NCBI GenBank assembly: GCA_035542155.1
Contig: DATKLX010000140.1
Span: 1-38,951, forward strand
Direction of reading: 5' to 3'
Source of the DNA: DATKLX01 sp035542155
GTDB lineage: Bacteria > Chloroflexota > Anaerolineae > Anaerolineales > Anaerolineaceae
DNA: 38,951 bases
The notes under the pieces were generated by a model. That model searched no databases. It had not been told where the DNA came from and saw only the letters and a program-made list of their open reading frames with translations. Made by a program: the position numbers and the translations under genes. Below, piece after piece: positions 1-7,572 of the stretch; within the stretch, counting starts at the first letter, position 1, and the number at the start of each line of letters is the position of its first letter.

Positions 1-122
1 GATTTGAGGTGGCTAATGAAGTTATTGATAAGACTTCCGGAGAGGGGTGGCTGTCGGCTGCATTTGATGAAGCCGAAAACCGTCTGCACGTACAGAAGGC
101 GGTGATGAGCCTGGTGATGTAG
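1..122 (+). CDS. C-terminal end of an unidentified protein (partial)
   Basis: An open frame enters from the left edge (first full codon at position 3) and ends at a TAG at 120-122. About 39 residues are visible, with a helical, charged make-up (for example DEAENRLHVQKAV) and no recognisable motif. It converges on the minus-strand MoaD-like gene, with only 3 bases between the two stops. The function cannot be told from this fragment. Confidence 0.5.
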   Translation, partial: FEVANEVIDKTSGEGWLSAAFDEAENRLHVQKAVMSLVM

Positions 123-125
123 CGG

Positions 126-407
126 TTATCCCCCGGCTATCGCTGGAAACATCATGATCTCGTCTCCATCCGCCAACGACAGCTCGAAATCCTCCGGCTT
201 CACCAGACGCCGGTTGTGGAAAACACGAAGATGCGGGCTGGGCGCTTCGTTGACCAGAGCGATTTCCTGGAATGTGCCCGGAAGGCGTTCCGCCAATCCC
301 TGGATGAGGGTCAGGATCGTTATATTCTCGGGCAGGAGTACGCTCTCATGTTTCACTCCGACGCAGGTCGCCAGGATATTGTAATAAGATACCTTAACCG
401 TGATCAT
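126..407 (-). CDS. MoaD/ThiS-family sulfur carrier protein
   Basis: A 93-residue protein of beta-grasp type that ends in the Gly-Gly tail (AIAGG) which MoaD/ThiS-family carriers use for adenylation and thiocarboxylate formation. The stretch LADGDEIMMFPAIAGG is typical of MoaD, where the dithiolene sulfur is delivered to make molybdopterin. Its start overlaps the end of the aldehyde ferredoxin oxidoreductase gene by 14 bases, so the two are surely translated together. The context suggests a carrier that serves the tungsten or molybdenum pterin cofactor of the neighbouring enzyme. A role in another sulfur-transfer route cannot be excluded, because no MoaE or adenylating partner is in view. Confidence 0.85.
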   Translation of the reverse strand: MITVKVSYYNILATCVGVKHESVLLPENITILTLIQGLAERLPGTFQEIALVNEAPSPHLRVFHNRRLVKPEDFELSLADGDEIMMFPAIAGG

Positions 408-2283
408 TATGGTATTTCTCCAGGCCTAAACGCTCGAGAGTTGGGAGGGTCGGGATACCCCGGTCATCCCAACCACGCAGCTTATAGTACCGGTCGAGCA
501 TGGCATCGAAATTGTGAATCTGACCGGTCATGATTGGCTCGCCAGATTCCACCAGCGAGCCATCGACTGGGCCCGGGGTGTAGGCAAATACCGGAAGTGG
601 TTCCCTGGTAAAACGGGCGGGCAGGTGGTCGTCCTTACGATCTAGGCCGTGGCGCTGGTTGTAGAGCCGCTCCAGGTTGACGATCCTCTCTCCGATCGTG
701 AACAAGCCAACCTCATCAATGGACCAACCCAGCATTTGCAATCCTTCAGCCAGGTCGGCTGGCAAAATGCAATATGTCTCCGCGGTGGTGAACTTGCACA
801 GGCCCAGAGAATCGATGATCGCGCAGAAATTTTCTCCATAGACCACCACGTCTGCCTTGTATGATTCATCAGCCGTGTCCATCAGAACCGGCAGGATTTC
901 AGCCGGGAAGATTTTTTGCGCTGCCTCCCAGTTGCCGGCCAGATCGATGCCAGGTAGCCCGTATAAATGATCGGCGCCACGGTTGCTCGTCGCGTGCCCC
1001 AGGCCAAATGATTTGGCGATGCGCGGCTCCTGGCGAGGGATCTCCAGGCCTTTGACCTGCATAGCCAGGTCCTCAGCGCCTCCGCCGATTCGCCGCGCGG
1101 CGCGCAGGGTCCCCTCAGCCAGAAGCTCACCCAGACCTTCACGCTGGCCGATCTTTTCAGTCAGTCCCAGGATCGTGGCCGGGTCGCCCCACTCCAGGGA
1201 AAATTCGGCATCATTCAGCAGCCCCCTCTGGTGGCATTCCATCGCAAAGGCAATCGTCACCCCAGTTGAGATCGTATCCAGACCGTAGTCGTTGCACAGT
1301 TCATTTGCGCGGATGACCACCTGTGGGTTGGAGTTCCAGCACATCGGCCCAAAAGAATCGGTGGTCTCATATTCAGGACCCTCGATCTGAGCGGCATATT
1401 CTCCCTCAGGAACGGCCGACTCCCGGGCGCAGCGCAGCGAGCAAACTGCACAGCCCCTGCGGTCGACAACGTATTTGCTAAAGCCCTTCGAATCCAGATT
1501 TTGAATAAAAGGCACCTGGCCCAATTGGTGGTTTTTCGCGGGCAGGTCGCCAACCCGGTTCTTGATGGCCATCAAGAAAAGCGTGGACTCGTTCATCAGG
1601 CCTTGAGATTCAGGAAAGCGAATGACTCGCTGCGACATACCTTTGGCCAGGCGGGCAAATTCCGGGTTCATTGGGAATTTCGCATTTCCGGCAATGACCT
1701 GGATGGCTTTCAAGCGCTTGCTGCCCATGACAGCCCCTGGACCGCTCCTCGCCGCCGCCCGTCCGCCGTCGTTGATGATCGCCGCGAAGGTCACCAGGTT
1801 TTCACCCGCCGGGCCGATCGCCGCCACCCGACCGCCGGCTTCCTGGCGCAATCGATCCTCAACCAGCGAAGTCGGCTGGCCCCACAGGTCGCCTGCCGGG
1901 AGGATGCAGATTTCTTCGTTGGTTACGCGCAAGAAGACGGGGGAAGGAGCCTGCCCGGTAATTACCAGGGCGTCATAGCCAGCCCTGCGAAGCTCAGGTC
2001 CAAAATGGCCGCCTGCGTTGGCATACCCATAAGCCTGGGTCGCAGGGGATTTAAACGTGACATGAAAGCGCGAAGCCGCCGGCCACGTAGTGCCATTGAA
2101 AGGACCGGTTGAAAAGATCATGCAATTCTCTGGCGCGAGGGGATCAATCTCGCGGCCGACCCGTTCGGAGAGGATCGCCGCACCCAGGCCTCTCCCCCCC
2201 AGCCATCTATGGACCAGCTCAACCGGCGTTTCCTGGATTTCGATGTTCGAAGAGGTCAGATCGATCGACGCGATGCGTGGCAT
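394..2283 (-). CDS. aor: Aldehyde ferredoxin oxidoreductase (tungsten pterin enzyme)
   Basis: About 629 residues, the normal length for the AOR family, which oxidises aldehydes to acids with ferredoxin as acceptor using a W-bis-pterin and one [4Fe-4S] cluster in the cytoplasm. Visible signatures are GGRGLGAAIL near residues 29-37, the pterin-contact stretches YGYANAGGHFGPELR (about 85-99) and ARSGPGAVMGSKR, the cluster motif C278-x2-C281-x3-C285 (CAVCSLRC) and a later Cys in DSLGLCKF. An in-frame ATG lies 42 bases upstream at 2325, but the start at 2283 (MPRIASIDLT) is preferred: it has a purine-rich AAGAAGAAG upstream and matches where family members begin. Its stop overlaps the MoaD-like gene. 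The specific substrate cannot be read from the sequence. Confidence 0.92.
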   Translation of the reverse strand: MPRIASIDLTSSNIEIQETPVELVHRWLGGRGLGAAILSERVGREIDPLAPENCMIFSTGPFNGTTWPAASRFHVTFKSPATQAYGYANAGGHFGPELRRAGYDALVITGQAPSPVFLRVTNEEICILPAGDLWGQPTSLVEDRLRQEAGGRVAAIGPAGENLVTFAAIINDGGRAAARSGPGAVMGSKRLKAIQVIAGNAKFPMNPEFARLAKGMSQRVIRFPESQGLMNESTLFLMAIKNRVGDLPAKNHQLGQVPFIQNLDSKGFSKYVVDRRGCAVCSLRCARESAVPEGEYAAQIEGPEYETTDSFGPMCWNSNPQVVIRANELCNDYGLDTISTGVTIAFAMECHQRGLLNDAEFSLEWGDPATILGLTEKIGQREGLGELLAEGTLRAARRIGGGAEDLAMQVKGLEIPRQEPRIAKSFGLGHATSNRGADHLYGLPGIDLAGNWEAAQKIFPAEILPVLMDTADESYKADVVVYGENFCAIIDSLGLCKFTTAETYCILPADLAEGLQMLGWSIDEVGLFTIGERIVNLERLYNQRHGLDRKDDHLPARFTREPLPVFAYTPGPVDGSLVESGEPIMTGQIHNFDAMLDRYYKLRGWDDRGIPTLPTLERLGLEKYHNDHG

Positions 2284-2335
2284 AGATTCTTCTTCTTTGC
2301 AAAAGAATTCCCTGAATGTGACCATTTAATTTATA

Positions 2336-2587
2336 TCATGAAATGATGGTGTCGATTGTCGTTCCCAGAGCATTTTCCCGGTGTATAAAACGAAAGACCG
2401 CAGAAGTGCCATAGCTGGTGTCTTTCTTGCAGTCTGTCGGAGAAACCCCAATCACCGTCTCCACCGTACATTTGCGCAAGCGATCAATGGCCTTGCCAAG
2501 ATCAGTGCGTAGCTTGTAAGCCAGCTTTACCTTCGGACTGGCATCGAGTGCCGGCTCTTCGGGTTGTTTTCGAAATAAGTATGCCAA
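2336..2587 (-). CDS. Possible small hypothetical protein or degraded gene
   Basis: An 83-codon frame starting MAYLFRKQPEEP and ending 52 bases before the AOR start. Codon choice is plausible and the protein has regular charged and hydrophobic alternation (KVKLAYKLRTDLGKAIDRL), but I recognise no family and no ribosome site precedes the ATG. Another minus-strand frame just upstream (2502-2723) contains a strand-like stretch, LARPGELVLISPPDANR, so the two may be pieces of one frameshifted gene. The rest of 2588-2791 holds nothing else I can support. This may equally be non-coding. Confidence 0.25.
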   Translation of the reverse strand: MAYLFRKQPEEPALDASPKVKLAYKLRTDLGKAIDRLRKCTVETVIGVSPTDCKKDTSYGTSAVFRFIHRENALGTTIDTIIS

Positions 2588-2791
2588 TCACGATCGTGCG
2601 GTTCGCGTCTGGTGGCGATATCAGGACCAACTCCCCGGGCCTGGCAAGCCTGGATGTTGGTTTCGCTGAAGTACCCCGGTTATCACTCAAAACGGATGCC
2701 CGACCAGGGCTGCCTCTCAACACGTAGATCTATTTCCGATCCAATTCGATATAAAAGATATAGATACTTCTTTGACCGAGGTATATGCATC

Positions 2792-3403
2792 ATGCGCAAC
2801 CGTTTGATTCGCTTCCTCGTGATTTTCCTGGTGCTTTCTCCGAGCATCCTGGCTCCCATAACCTCAACCGTTCCCCCGGTTTTAGCCGCCCAACAGACCC
2901 TGCATTCGTTTTACTTTTCCGGTATCCGCCCGGGGAGGATGTTCCAGGTCTCGGACATCTCCATCAACCGCGACCTCTATCTGAACAGCCTGACCCAGGT
3001 AACCCTCGAAGCCTGGGTCAAGCGGGTCAACGCCTCACGCAACGAGACCGTGGTCTGCAACGACTACGGCTCCTCCTACTGCCTGAGTTTTACTGGGAGC
3101 AAGGTCTTCTTCAGAACCAACAACGGCGCTTCCTCGGAGGTGCTCAGCACGGCCAATGTGGAGGCCAATTACTGGGTGCATATCGCCGGTGCCTACGCCA
3201 ACGGGGTCAGCCGGATTTACGTCAACGGCATTCTGGATACCAGCGCAGCCTACCGACCGAAGGAATTCAGATCAAGGAGATCATCCACAAAAACCCCGCG
3301 ACCGGCATGGTTGAGAAAATCGATCTGGCGATCCTGGTCCCGCCAACTTTTCCGGAAAAATACTACGATTCCCTGCTCCGCTCAGCCCAGCTTTGCGCAG
3401 TGA
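2792..3403 (+). pseudogene. Truncated secreted LamG-type (concanavalin-like) protein
   Basis: ATG at 2792 opens a clear Sec signal peptide (MRNRLIRFLVIFLVLSPS, Ala-rich end near VLAA). It is followed by a LamG/concanavalin-A-like beta-sandwich: VTLEAWVKR, then NYWVHIAGAYANGVSRIYVNG and ILDTSAAY. Family members normally continue with more strands and often more domains. Here the homology ends around position 3258 and the frame runs into a basic nonsense tail to a stop at 3403. From about 3262 a different frame carries a piece of an OsmC-like gene. The break therefore looks like a deletion joining two genes, or an assembly error. An exported carbohydrate- or surface-binding role is the most that the intact ancestor suggests. 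Confidence 0.65.
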
Positions 3404-3471
3404 AAAAGCACCTGGAGGCACCCCCACAATTTGAGATCTCTACCCAGGTAGGTGAGGCAAGCCTGGACTGA
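3262..3471 (+). pseudogene. C-terminal fragment of an OsmC-like protein
   Basis: In frame 1, from roughly 3262 to the TGA at 3469-3471, about 68 residues read as the last half of an OsmC/Ohr-type protein: IKEIIHKNPATG, then FPEKYYDSLLRSAQLCAVKKHLEAPPQFEI. The Cys in the QLCAVKKHLE helix corresponds to the second redox-active cysteine of the OsmC fold. The N-terminal half, with its own catalytic residues and start codon, is missing and replaced by the LamG gene in another frame. No ribosome site precedes it. OsmC identity is from remembered family patterns, so it is fairly but not fully certain. It is unlikely to be functional. Confidence 0.6.
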
Positions 3472-3540
3472 TCAGCTACCTTCAATATAAATATTATAAA
3501 TATTCATCATCTGGAAAGCGCAATCCCCCTGATCGATTTC

Positions 3541-3958
3541 TTATCTTCGACCTGGGGGATTGAATTTAACAGTGGATTTAGAATACCCAATAATTAGTTC
3601 CTCTTTTTTCTTTTCAATCCGCATATGGCAGTTGGCGCACAGCACACGGCATATATCGATCTCAGTTTGCAGCGCTTCGAGAGAATGTCCCTGGTTGACC
3701 ATCTGGGAGATATCCATTTTCTTTTTTCCGCGGATATGGTCAAAGGTTAAGACCAGAGGATCACACTCCCCACAGATCTCGCAGGGATGGTTTTTGAGAT
3801 AGGTATATGATGGAGTGGCGAGCGCCTTCCCGGGCCTCGATCAGCCGGCTGGTTTTGTAGACTAGCCGGTCCTCTTTGGTGCGATAATAGTAATCGATTT
3901 GATATTCATTTCGGCAGGCTATGCAGGTGGAATGCCGCCAAACGAGGAGCTTATTCCT
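3541..3958 (-). pseudogene. Truncated and frameshifted HNH endonuclease-like gene
   Basis: Reading the minus strand, the first piece from 3958 gives RNKLLVWRHSTCIACRNEY, then YYYRTKEDRLVYKTSRLIEARE. Near 3826 the frame shifts, and the second piece gives YLKNHPCEICGECDPLVLTF, DHIRGKKKMDISQMV and ICRVLCANCHMRIEKKK, ending at TAA (3541-3543). The paired Cys (C-x2-C ... C-x2-C) and the D-H ... N-C-H pattern are those of small HNH/zinc proteins. Two stop codons in frame (3959-3964) sit just upstream and no start codon exists, so the N-terminus is lost exactly where the tRNA-His gene ends. One single-base change would restore the internal frame. Confidence 0.7.
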
Positions 3959-3966
3959 CTATTACT

Positions 3967-4042
3967 TGGGGTGGCTGATGGGGGTCGAACCCACAACCCC
4001 TTGATCCACAGTCAAGTGCTCTGCCATTGAGCTACAGCCACC
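3967..4042 (-). tRNA. tRNA-His (GTG anticodon)
   Basis: The minus strand folds into a complete cloverleaf. The acceptor stem pairs GTGGCTG with CAGCCAC. The D arm is followed by the anticodon stem-loop CTTGA-CTGTGGA-TCAAG with anticodon GTG, and the T arm is GTGGG-TTCGACC-CCCAT. The hallmarks of tRNA-His are present: an encoded extra G at position -1 (base 4042) facing discriminator C73 (base 3970). The CCA end is encoded too (3969-3967). It lies just downstream of hisS on the same strand, so tRNA and synthetase may be co-transcribed. Confidence 0.96.
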
Positions 4043-4072
4043 ATACTATCCTACTGCCGGATGCGAATTCTA

Positions 4073-5356
4073 TCACGAAACAGGGACGGCGGCAAGAAAC
4101 TCCCCCAGCTTGCGTGCCAGGCAATCGCGTTGGATCGTCTCCTGCACGCCGCTTGCCAGATCCTTGACGGTCACCTTGCCCTCTTTTTCCTCATCCGGCC
4201 CCATGATCACCACAAAGCGGATCCCCACCCGATCTGCATATTTGAACTGCTTTTGCAGCTTTGCTGGCTCGGGATAGCTGACCGCATTGATCCCCGCGCG
4301 GCGCAGCCCAGAGGCCAGAGAAAGCGACGGCAGCAGGAGCGTGTCGTCGAAAGTCGTCACCAGCACTTGCGCCGGGTAGGAAAAAGCGGTCGGGAGCAGG
4401 CCCAGGCCTTTCAAGACCAGCGTAATCATCACGTCCCCCATTGCAAACCCCACGCAGTAAACTGGCGTCCCCCCGACGTCGCTCACCAGGTTATCGTAGC
4501 GCCCGCCGCCTAAAATCGCCCGGCCGCCTTCCTGCCGCTCGCGCGCTTCGAAAACGGTCCCCGTGTAATAGAGCAGCCCGCGGATCACGCCGGAATCGAA
4601 TTGGACGTAATCGCGCATCCCCAGCGCTTCCAGTGCGGCGAAGAACCGCGCCAGCTCGGGCGATTTTTTCCACAGATCAGGATCGGCCAGCAAACGTTTG
4701 AGCTGCTCGAGCTGTCCAGGTGTGAAGCCGCTTTCCATGGCATACGCTTCCCATTCCGCCAGGCGCATCTTGTCCCGCTTGTCGATCAGGCGGAACACAT
4801 CACCTCTCTTCTCGGGCGGTATTCCCATCCCGGCCACTTCGGCATCCATCAGCCGCCGGTCGTTGACCAGGATGACCACCTTGTCCGGAGTCAGCCCTAC
4901 ATTCTGGAAGAAGGTAGCGCAAATGGCGACCAGCTCCGCATCGACTTCGGGTGTGTTTGGGCCGATCAGGTCGATGTTCCACTGGAAAAATTCCCTCGTC
5001 CGGCCGCGCTGCGGCTTTTCATAGCGCCAGAATGGCCCAAAAGACCACCAGCGCAACGGAAAAGCCAGCTCGTTTTGCTTCTGCGCGACCATCCGCGCCA
5101 GCGATGGGGTCAGCTCGGGCCGCAGCGTGATCAAATCCCCACCCCGATCGGGGAAAACAAAAGCCTGTTCTTTGACCAACTCTTCGCCCGATTTGGCCGC
5201 ATACAGATCGATCTTTTCCAGAAAAGGCGCTTCGTATTCCTGGTAGCCGAACGACTCGGAAACCTGCCGGATTTTCTGGTACAGCCAGATCCGGATGGCC
5301 ATTTCTTCAGGGTAAAAATCGCGGGTGCCTTTAACGCTCGGAATGATGGTTTTCAT
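4073..5356 (-). CDS. hisS: Histidyl-tRNA synthetase
   Basis: A 427-residue class II synthetase, the usual length, which charges tRNA-His with histidine using ATP. Motif 1 lies around KGTRDFYPEEM and FGYQEYEAPFLE. Motif 2 is GPFWRYEKPQRGRTREFFQW. The histidine-A signature appears as RGLLYYTGTVFEA (usual LDYYTG), with GGGRYD and the motif 3 region YCVGFAMG after it. The C-terminal 90 residues form the anticodon-binding domain (VLVTTFDD ... GIRFVVIMGPDEEKEGKVTVKDL). The start ATG follows a 36-base leader from a likely promoter at 5399-5428. The gene it serves, tRNA-His, is the next gene downstream. Confidence 0.97.
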   Translation of the reverse strand: MKTIIPSVKGTRDFYPEEMAIRIWLYQKIRQVSESFGYQEYEAPFLEKIDLYAAKSGEELVKEQAFVFPDRGGDLITLRPELTPSLARMVAQKQNELAFPLRWWSFGPFWRYEKPQRGRTREFFQWNIDLIGPNTPEVDAELVAICATFFQNVGLTPDKVVILVNDRRLMDAEVAGMGIPPEKRGDVFRLIDKRDKMRLAEWEAYAMESGFTPGQLEQLKRLLADPDLWKKSPELARFFAALEALGMRDYVQFDSGVIRGLLYYTGTVFEARERQEGGRAILGGGRYDNLVSDVGGTPVYCVGFAMGDVMITLVLKGLGLLPTAFSYPAQVLVTTFDDTLLLPSLSLASGLRRAGINAVSYPEPAKLQKQFKYADRVGIRFVVIMGPDEEKEGKVTVKDLASGVQETIQRDCLARKLGEFLAAVPVS

Positions 5357-5398
5357 AGGGATTTCGATCTTGTCTTTCTCTCAAGGTTTCGAAGAAAG

Positions 5399-5428
5399 AT
5401 TGTAGCACAAAAGTAGATCTCCTCACAA
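5399..5428 (-). promoter_or_regulatory. Likely sigma-70-type promoter of hisS
   Basis: On the minus strand, TTGTGA (5428-5423) and TACAAT (5404-5399) are separated by 18 bases, about 43 bases upstream of the hisS ATG. Both hexamers are close to consensus. No T-box-like structure was seen in the short leader. Confidence 0.5.
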
Positions 5429-5770
5429 ACCGGTATCATTCCTGATCGATTATTCCTTCTAATATTATCCAATTTTGATGACAGATCACATGATTACTGG
5501 GATAAATTCCACTATTCCAGGTTGATAAAACGAATTACTATTAGTTTGGCAATCCCGGCTTCTCGGAGGGCTGGTTTGGTTGTATAATTTGGCACAATCA
5601 ACCGTCCTTGAACAATGCAAATCCTTTGAGCAAAATTTCGACGTACAGCTCATTTTATCTCCTCTGCTCAAAAAACCGTCTCCCTGCTGGGAATTGCCTG
5701 GCATAATCTGGCGTTTTGGCTACGGACAAGGGCTTCGTAGTAATTATATCTTCATGCAACTGGTGCGCTT
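5429..5770. other. Divergent intergenic region before the hydrogenase operon
   Basis: An AT-richer gap between divergent hisS and the first hydrogenase-locus gene. It must hold the plus-strand promoter unless transcription begins further downstream. A TATAAT at 5583-5588 is the best -10 candidate, but no -35 hexamer lies at the right distance, and other candidates near 5716-5744 are weak. I see no RNA gene, repeat or credible open frame here. Confidence 0.4.
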
Positions 5771-6148
5771 ATGGACCTCTTAGAATTAAACCAAATCTCA
5801 AACGGCGTCTTACTCACCGATGGCAATCATATCAACCGGGAAATCAAGGGAGCCTGCGGTGCAGACCTGATGAGCGACGTGCTTGCTTCGATCCAACCCA
5901 ACGCCGTCCTTCTCACTGGATTGTGCAATCCACAGGTTGTCCGCACCGCTCTGATGGCGGATGTTTCCGCCATCGTCCTTGTCCGTGGCAAAAACCCTCC
6001 CCAGGAAACGATCAACCTTGCCAACGCGGAAAGCATTCCCCTGATCAAAACTCCCTACGGCATGTATGAGCTTTGCGGCCGCCTTTTCCGGGCTGGCCTA
6101 CCCAGCCTGGAGATGCCGGTCGTTGGAACATGCGATTGCGGAGATTGA
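5771..6148 (+). CDS. DRTGG-domain-like protein of hydrogenase cluster (first copy)
   Basis: A 125-residue soluble protein with an alternating beta/alpha pattern: GACGADLMSDVLASI, then NAVLLTGLCNPQVVRTALMADVSAIVLVRGKNPPQETINLA and IPLIKTPYGMYELCGRL. This is the compact DRTGG-type fold that often accompanies bifurcating hydrogenase genes; the family name is from memory. It ends in an unusual cysteine-acid tail, GTCDCGD, which could bind a metal or be redox-active. It is the first gene of the long plus-strand locus and is followed after 20 bases by a CBS-HATPase gene. A second, related copy lies at 7187-7531. The molecular function is unknown; a regulatory or ligand-sensing role is an inference from context. 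Confidence 0.75.
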   Translation: MDLLELNQISNGVLLTDGNHINREIKGACGADLMSDVLASIQPNAVLLTGLCNPQVVRTALMADVSAIVLVRGKNPPQETINLANAESIPLIKTPYGMYELCGRLFRAGLPSLEMPVVGTCDCGD

Positions 6149-6168
6149 CGGTGCTTCAAGGAGTGTGA

Positions 6169-7155
6169 ATGGAACCAGGCATCGGAAGTAAAGGTCCGCC
6201 CACAGACCGGGACGCTGAGAACATCACTCGCGTCGAGGAGCTCGCTTATGAGTTGAAGATTGAGGAGGTGATGTCAAAAAACCTCCTCAAGCTGGCTCTC
6301 GAGACCAGGATGGGTGAGGCCCTGGATGCCTTCCGCCAGAGTCGCATCTCCGGCGCTCCGGTTGTGATTGGAGATAGCCTGGTTGGCGTTCTCAGCATTG
6401 AGGACCTGATTCGCTGCCTGCGCTCGAATGACCTGGACGCACCGGTTCAGGCGTACATGAGCCGTTCGCCCATCACCATCCACAGCTACGATCCCGTCGT
6501 CGAGGCATTAAAAGTTTTCGTCGATGCGAATATCGGTCGCCTCCCGGTTCTGGATGAGGCCGGCAGGCTGGTCGGCATCCTGACCAAAGGAGATGTTACC
6601 CGCGGTTTGCTCAAAGCGCTCCAGTCCGATTATCAGGAAGAGGAGGTTCGCCGCTACCGCGCCAGCCACCTTTTCGAGGATATCGTCTCTGACCGCACCA
6701 GCCTCATTCTTCGCTATAAAATTCGCCAGGGTGATTTCACGCACGGCGGCGCAGCCTCCAGCTATATCAAGCGTGCTCTTCTCCGCCTTGGAGCCTCCCC
6801 TCAAATTGCAAGGCGGTGTGGCATTGCTACTTACGAGGCGGAGATGAATCTGATCATCCACACCACCAACGGGGGTACCATCCGGGTGGAAATCGAGCCG
6901 CACCAGATCTCGATTGACGCTTACGATGATGGCCCGGGGATCAAAGACATCGATCTGGCGATGAAAGCGGGGTATTCCACGGCCTCCGAGGAAGTCCGTG
7001 AAAAAGGGTTCGGCGCTGGAATGGGATTGGTCAACATTGCCCGTTGCGTCGATGATATGAAGCTCGAATCGGTGGTTGGCAAAGGCACACGCCTGCGCCT
7101 GCGCATCTACCTGCACAACCAGGAAGCTTTTGGTGAATCCTATACGCATAATTGA
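6169..7155 (+). CDS. CBS-domain pair fused to a GHKL ATPase domain
   Basis: 328 residues. Residues about 30-150 hold two CBS motifs (VMSKNLLKLALETRMGEAL ... GAPVVIGDSLVGVLSIEDL, and YMSRSPITIHSYDPVVEAL ... GRLPVLDEAGRLVGILTKGD), which usually bind adenine nucleotides. Residues about 190-320 form an HATPase_c domain: N-box YEAEMNLIIHT, G1 box DDGPGI, G2 box GAGMGLVNI and the final VGKGTRLRLRI. There is no dimerisation/phosphoacceptor His domain, so it resembles RsbW-type anti-sigma kinases more than a two-component sensor. It lies between the two DRTGG-like genes. The likely role is sensing the energy state (AMP/ATP) and controlling expression or activity of the hydrogenase; this is inference. 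Confidence 0.85.
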   Translation: MEPGIGSKGPPTDRDAENITRVEELAYELKIEEVMSKNLLKLALETRMGEALDAFRQSRISGAPVVIGDSLVGVLSIEDLIRCLRSNDLDAPVQAYMSRSPITIHSYDPVVEALKVFVDANIGRLPVLDEAGRLVGILTKGDVTRGLLKALQSDYQEEEVRRYRASHLFEDIVSDRTSLILRYKIRQGDFTHGGAASSYIKRALLRLGASPQIARRCGIATYEAEMNLIIHTTNGGTIRVEIEPHQISIDAYDDGPGIKDIDLAMKAGYSTASEEVREKGFGAGMGLVNIARCVDDMKLESVVGKGTRLRLRIYLHNQEAFGESYTHN

Positions 7156-7186
7156 TGGATCTTCCAGAAAAGGAGAAAACGACTCT

Positions 7187-7531
7187 ATGACGTTACAGGA
7201 AATCATCGAAACCCTCCAGCTCACGCCGCTCACTGAGCCCAGGGATTATGCCACGATCACGCCCACCGGCGGGTACGCTTCGGATTTGCTCAGTTGTGTC
7301 ATGGCCGGCGCGAAACGGTCTGGAGTCTGGGTAACCCTTCAGGCGCACGCCAACATCGTCGCGGTCGCTGCGTTGCTGGACCTCGCCGCGGTGATCGTCA
7401 CCGAAGACGCCCAACCCGATCCGGTCACAATCGAGAAAGCCAACCTGGAAGGAGTGATCCTGCTTGGTACGAAAATGCCTACTTACACAGTCGTTGGTAA
7501 GCTCTGGGCATCCGGATTAAAAACAGAATAG
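7187..7531 (+). CDS. DRTGG-domain-like protein of hydrogenase cluster (second copy)
   Basis: 114 residues from ATG 7187, chosen because a strong AAAAGGAGAAAAC ribosome site precedes it; upstream in-frame codons run into the previous gene. The pattern GGYASDLLSCVMAGA, NIVAVAALLDLAAVIVTED, then GVILLGTKMPTYTVVGKLWASGL aligns by eye with the first copy (GADLMSDVLASI ... RTALMADVSAIVLVRG ... IPLIKTPYGMYELCGRLFRAGL). The two are therefore paralogues that bracket the CBS-HATPase gene. This copy lacks the C-terminal cysteine tail. Biochemical function is unknown; it may pair with the first copy or with the ATPase. Confidence 0.75.
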   Translation: MTLQEIIETLQLTPLTEPRDYATITPTGGYASDLLSCVMAGAKRSGVWVTLQAHANIVAVAALLDLAAVIVTEDAQPDPVTIEKANLEGVILLGTKMPTYTVVGKLWASGLKTE

Positions 7532-7572
7532 TCTGGATTCCCGCTCACTTCCACAGAGATGGAAAATCCCGA

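Noticed and set aside
3560..3802. Plus-strand open frame of 80 codons
   Set aside because: It runs antisense to the HNH remnant; its Phe/Ser-rich translation is typical of a reverse shadow.
4601..5416. Open frame of 271 codons on the plus strand
   Set aside because: Antisense to hisS, which is complete and certain.
5583..5588. TATAAT as the promoter of the hydrogenase locus
   Set aside because: No -35 hexamer at 16-18 bases upstream and about 180 bases from the first gene; kept only as a possibility in the region description.
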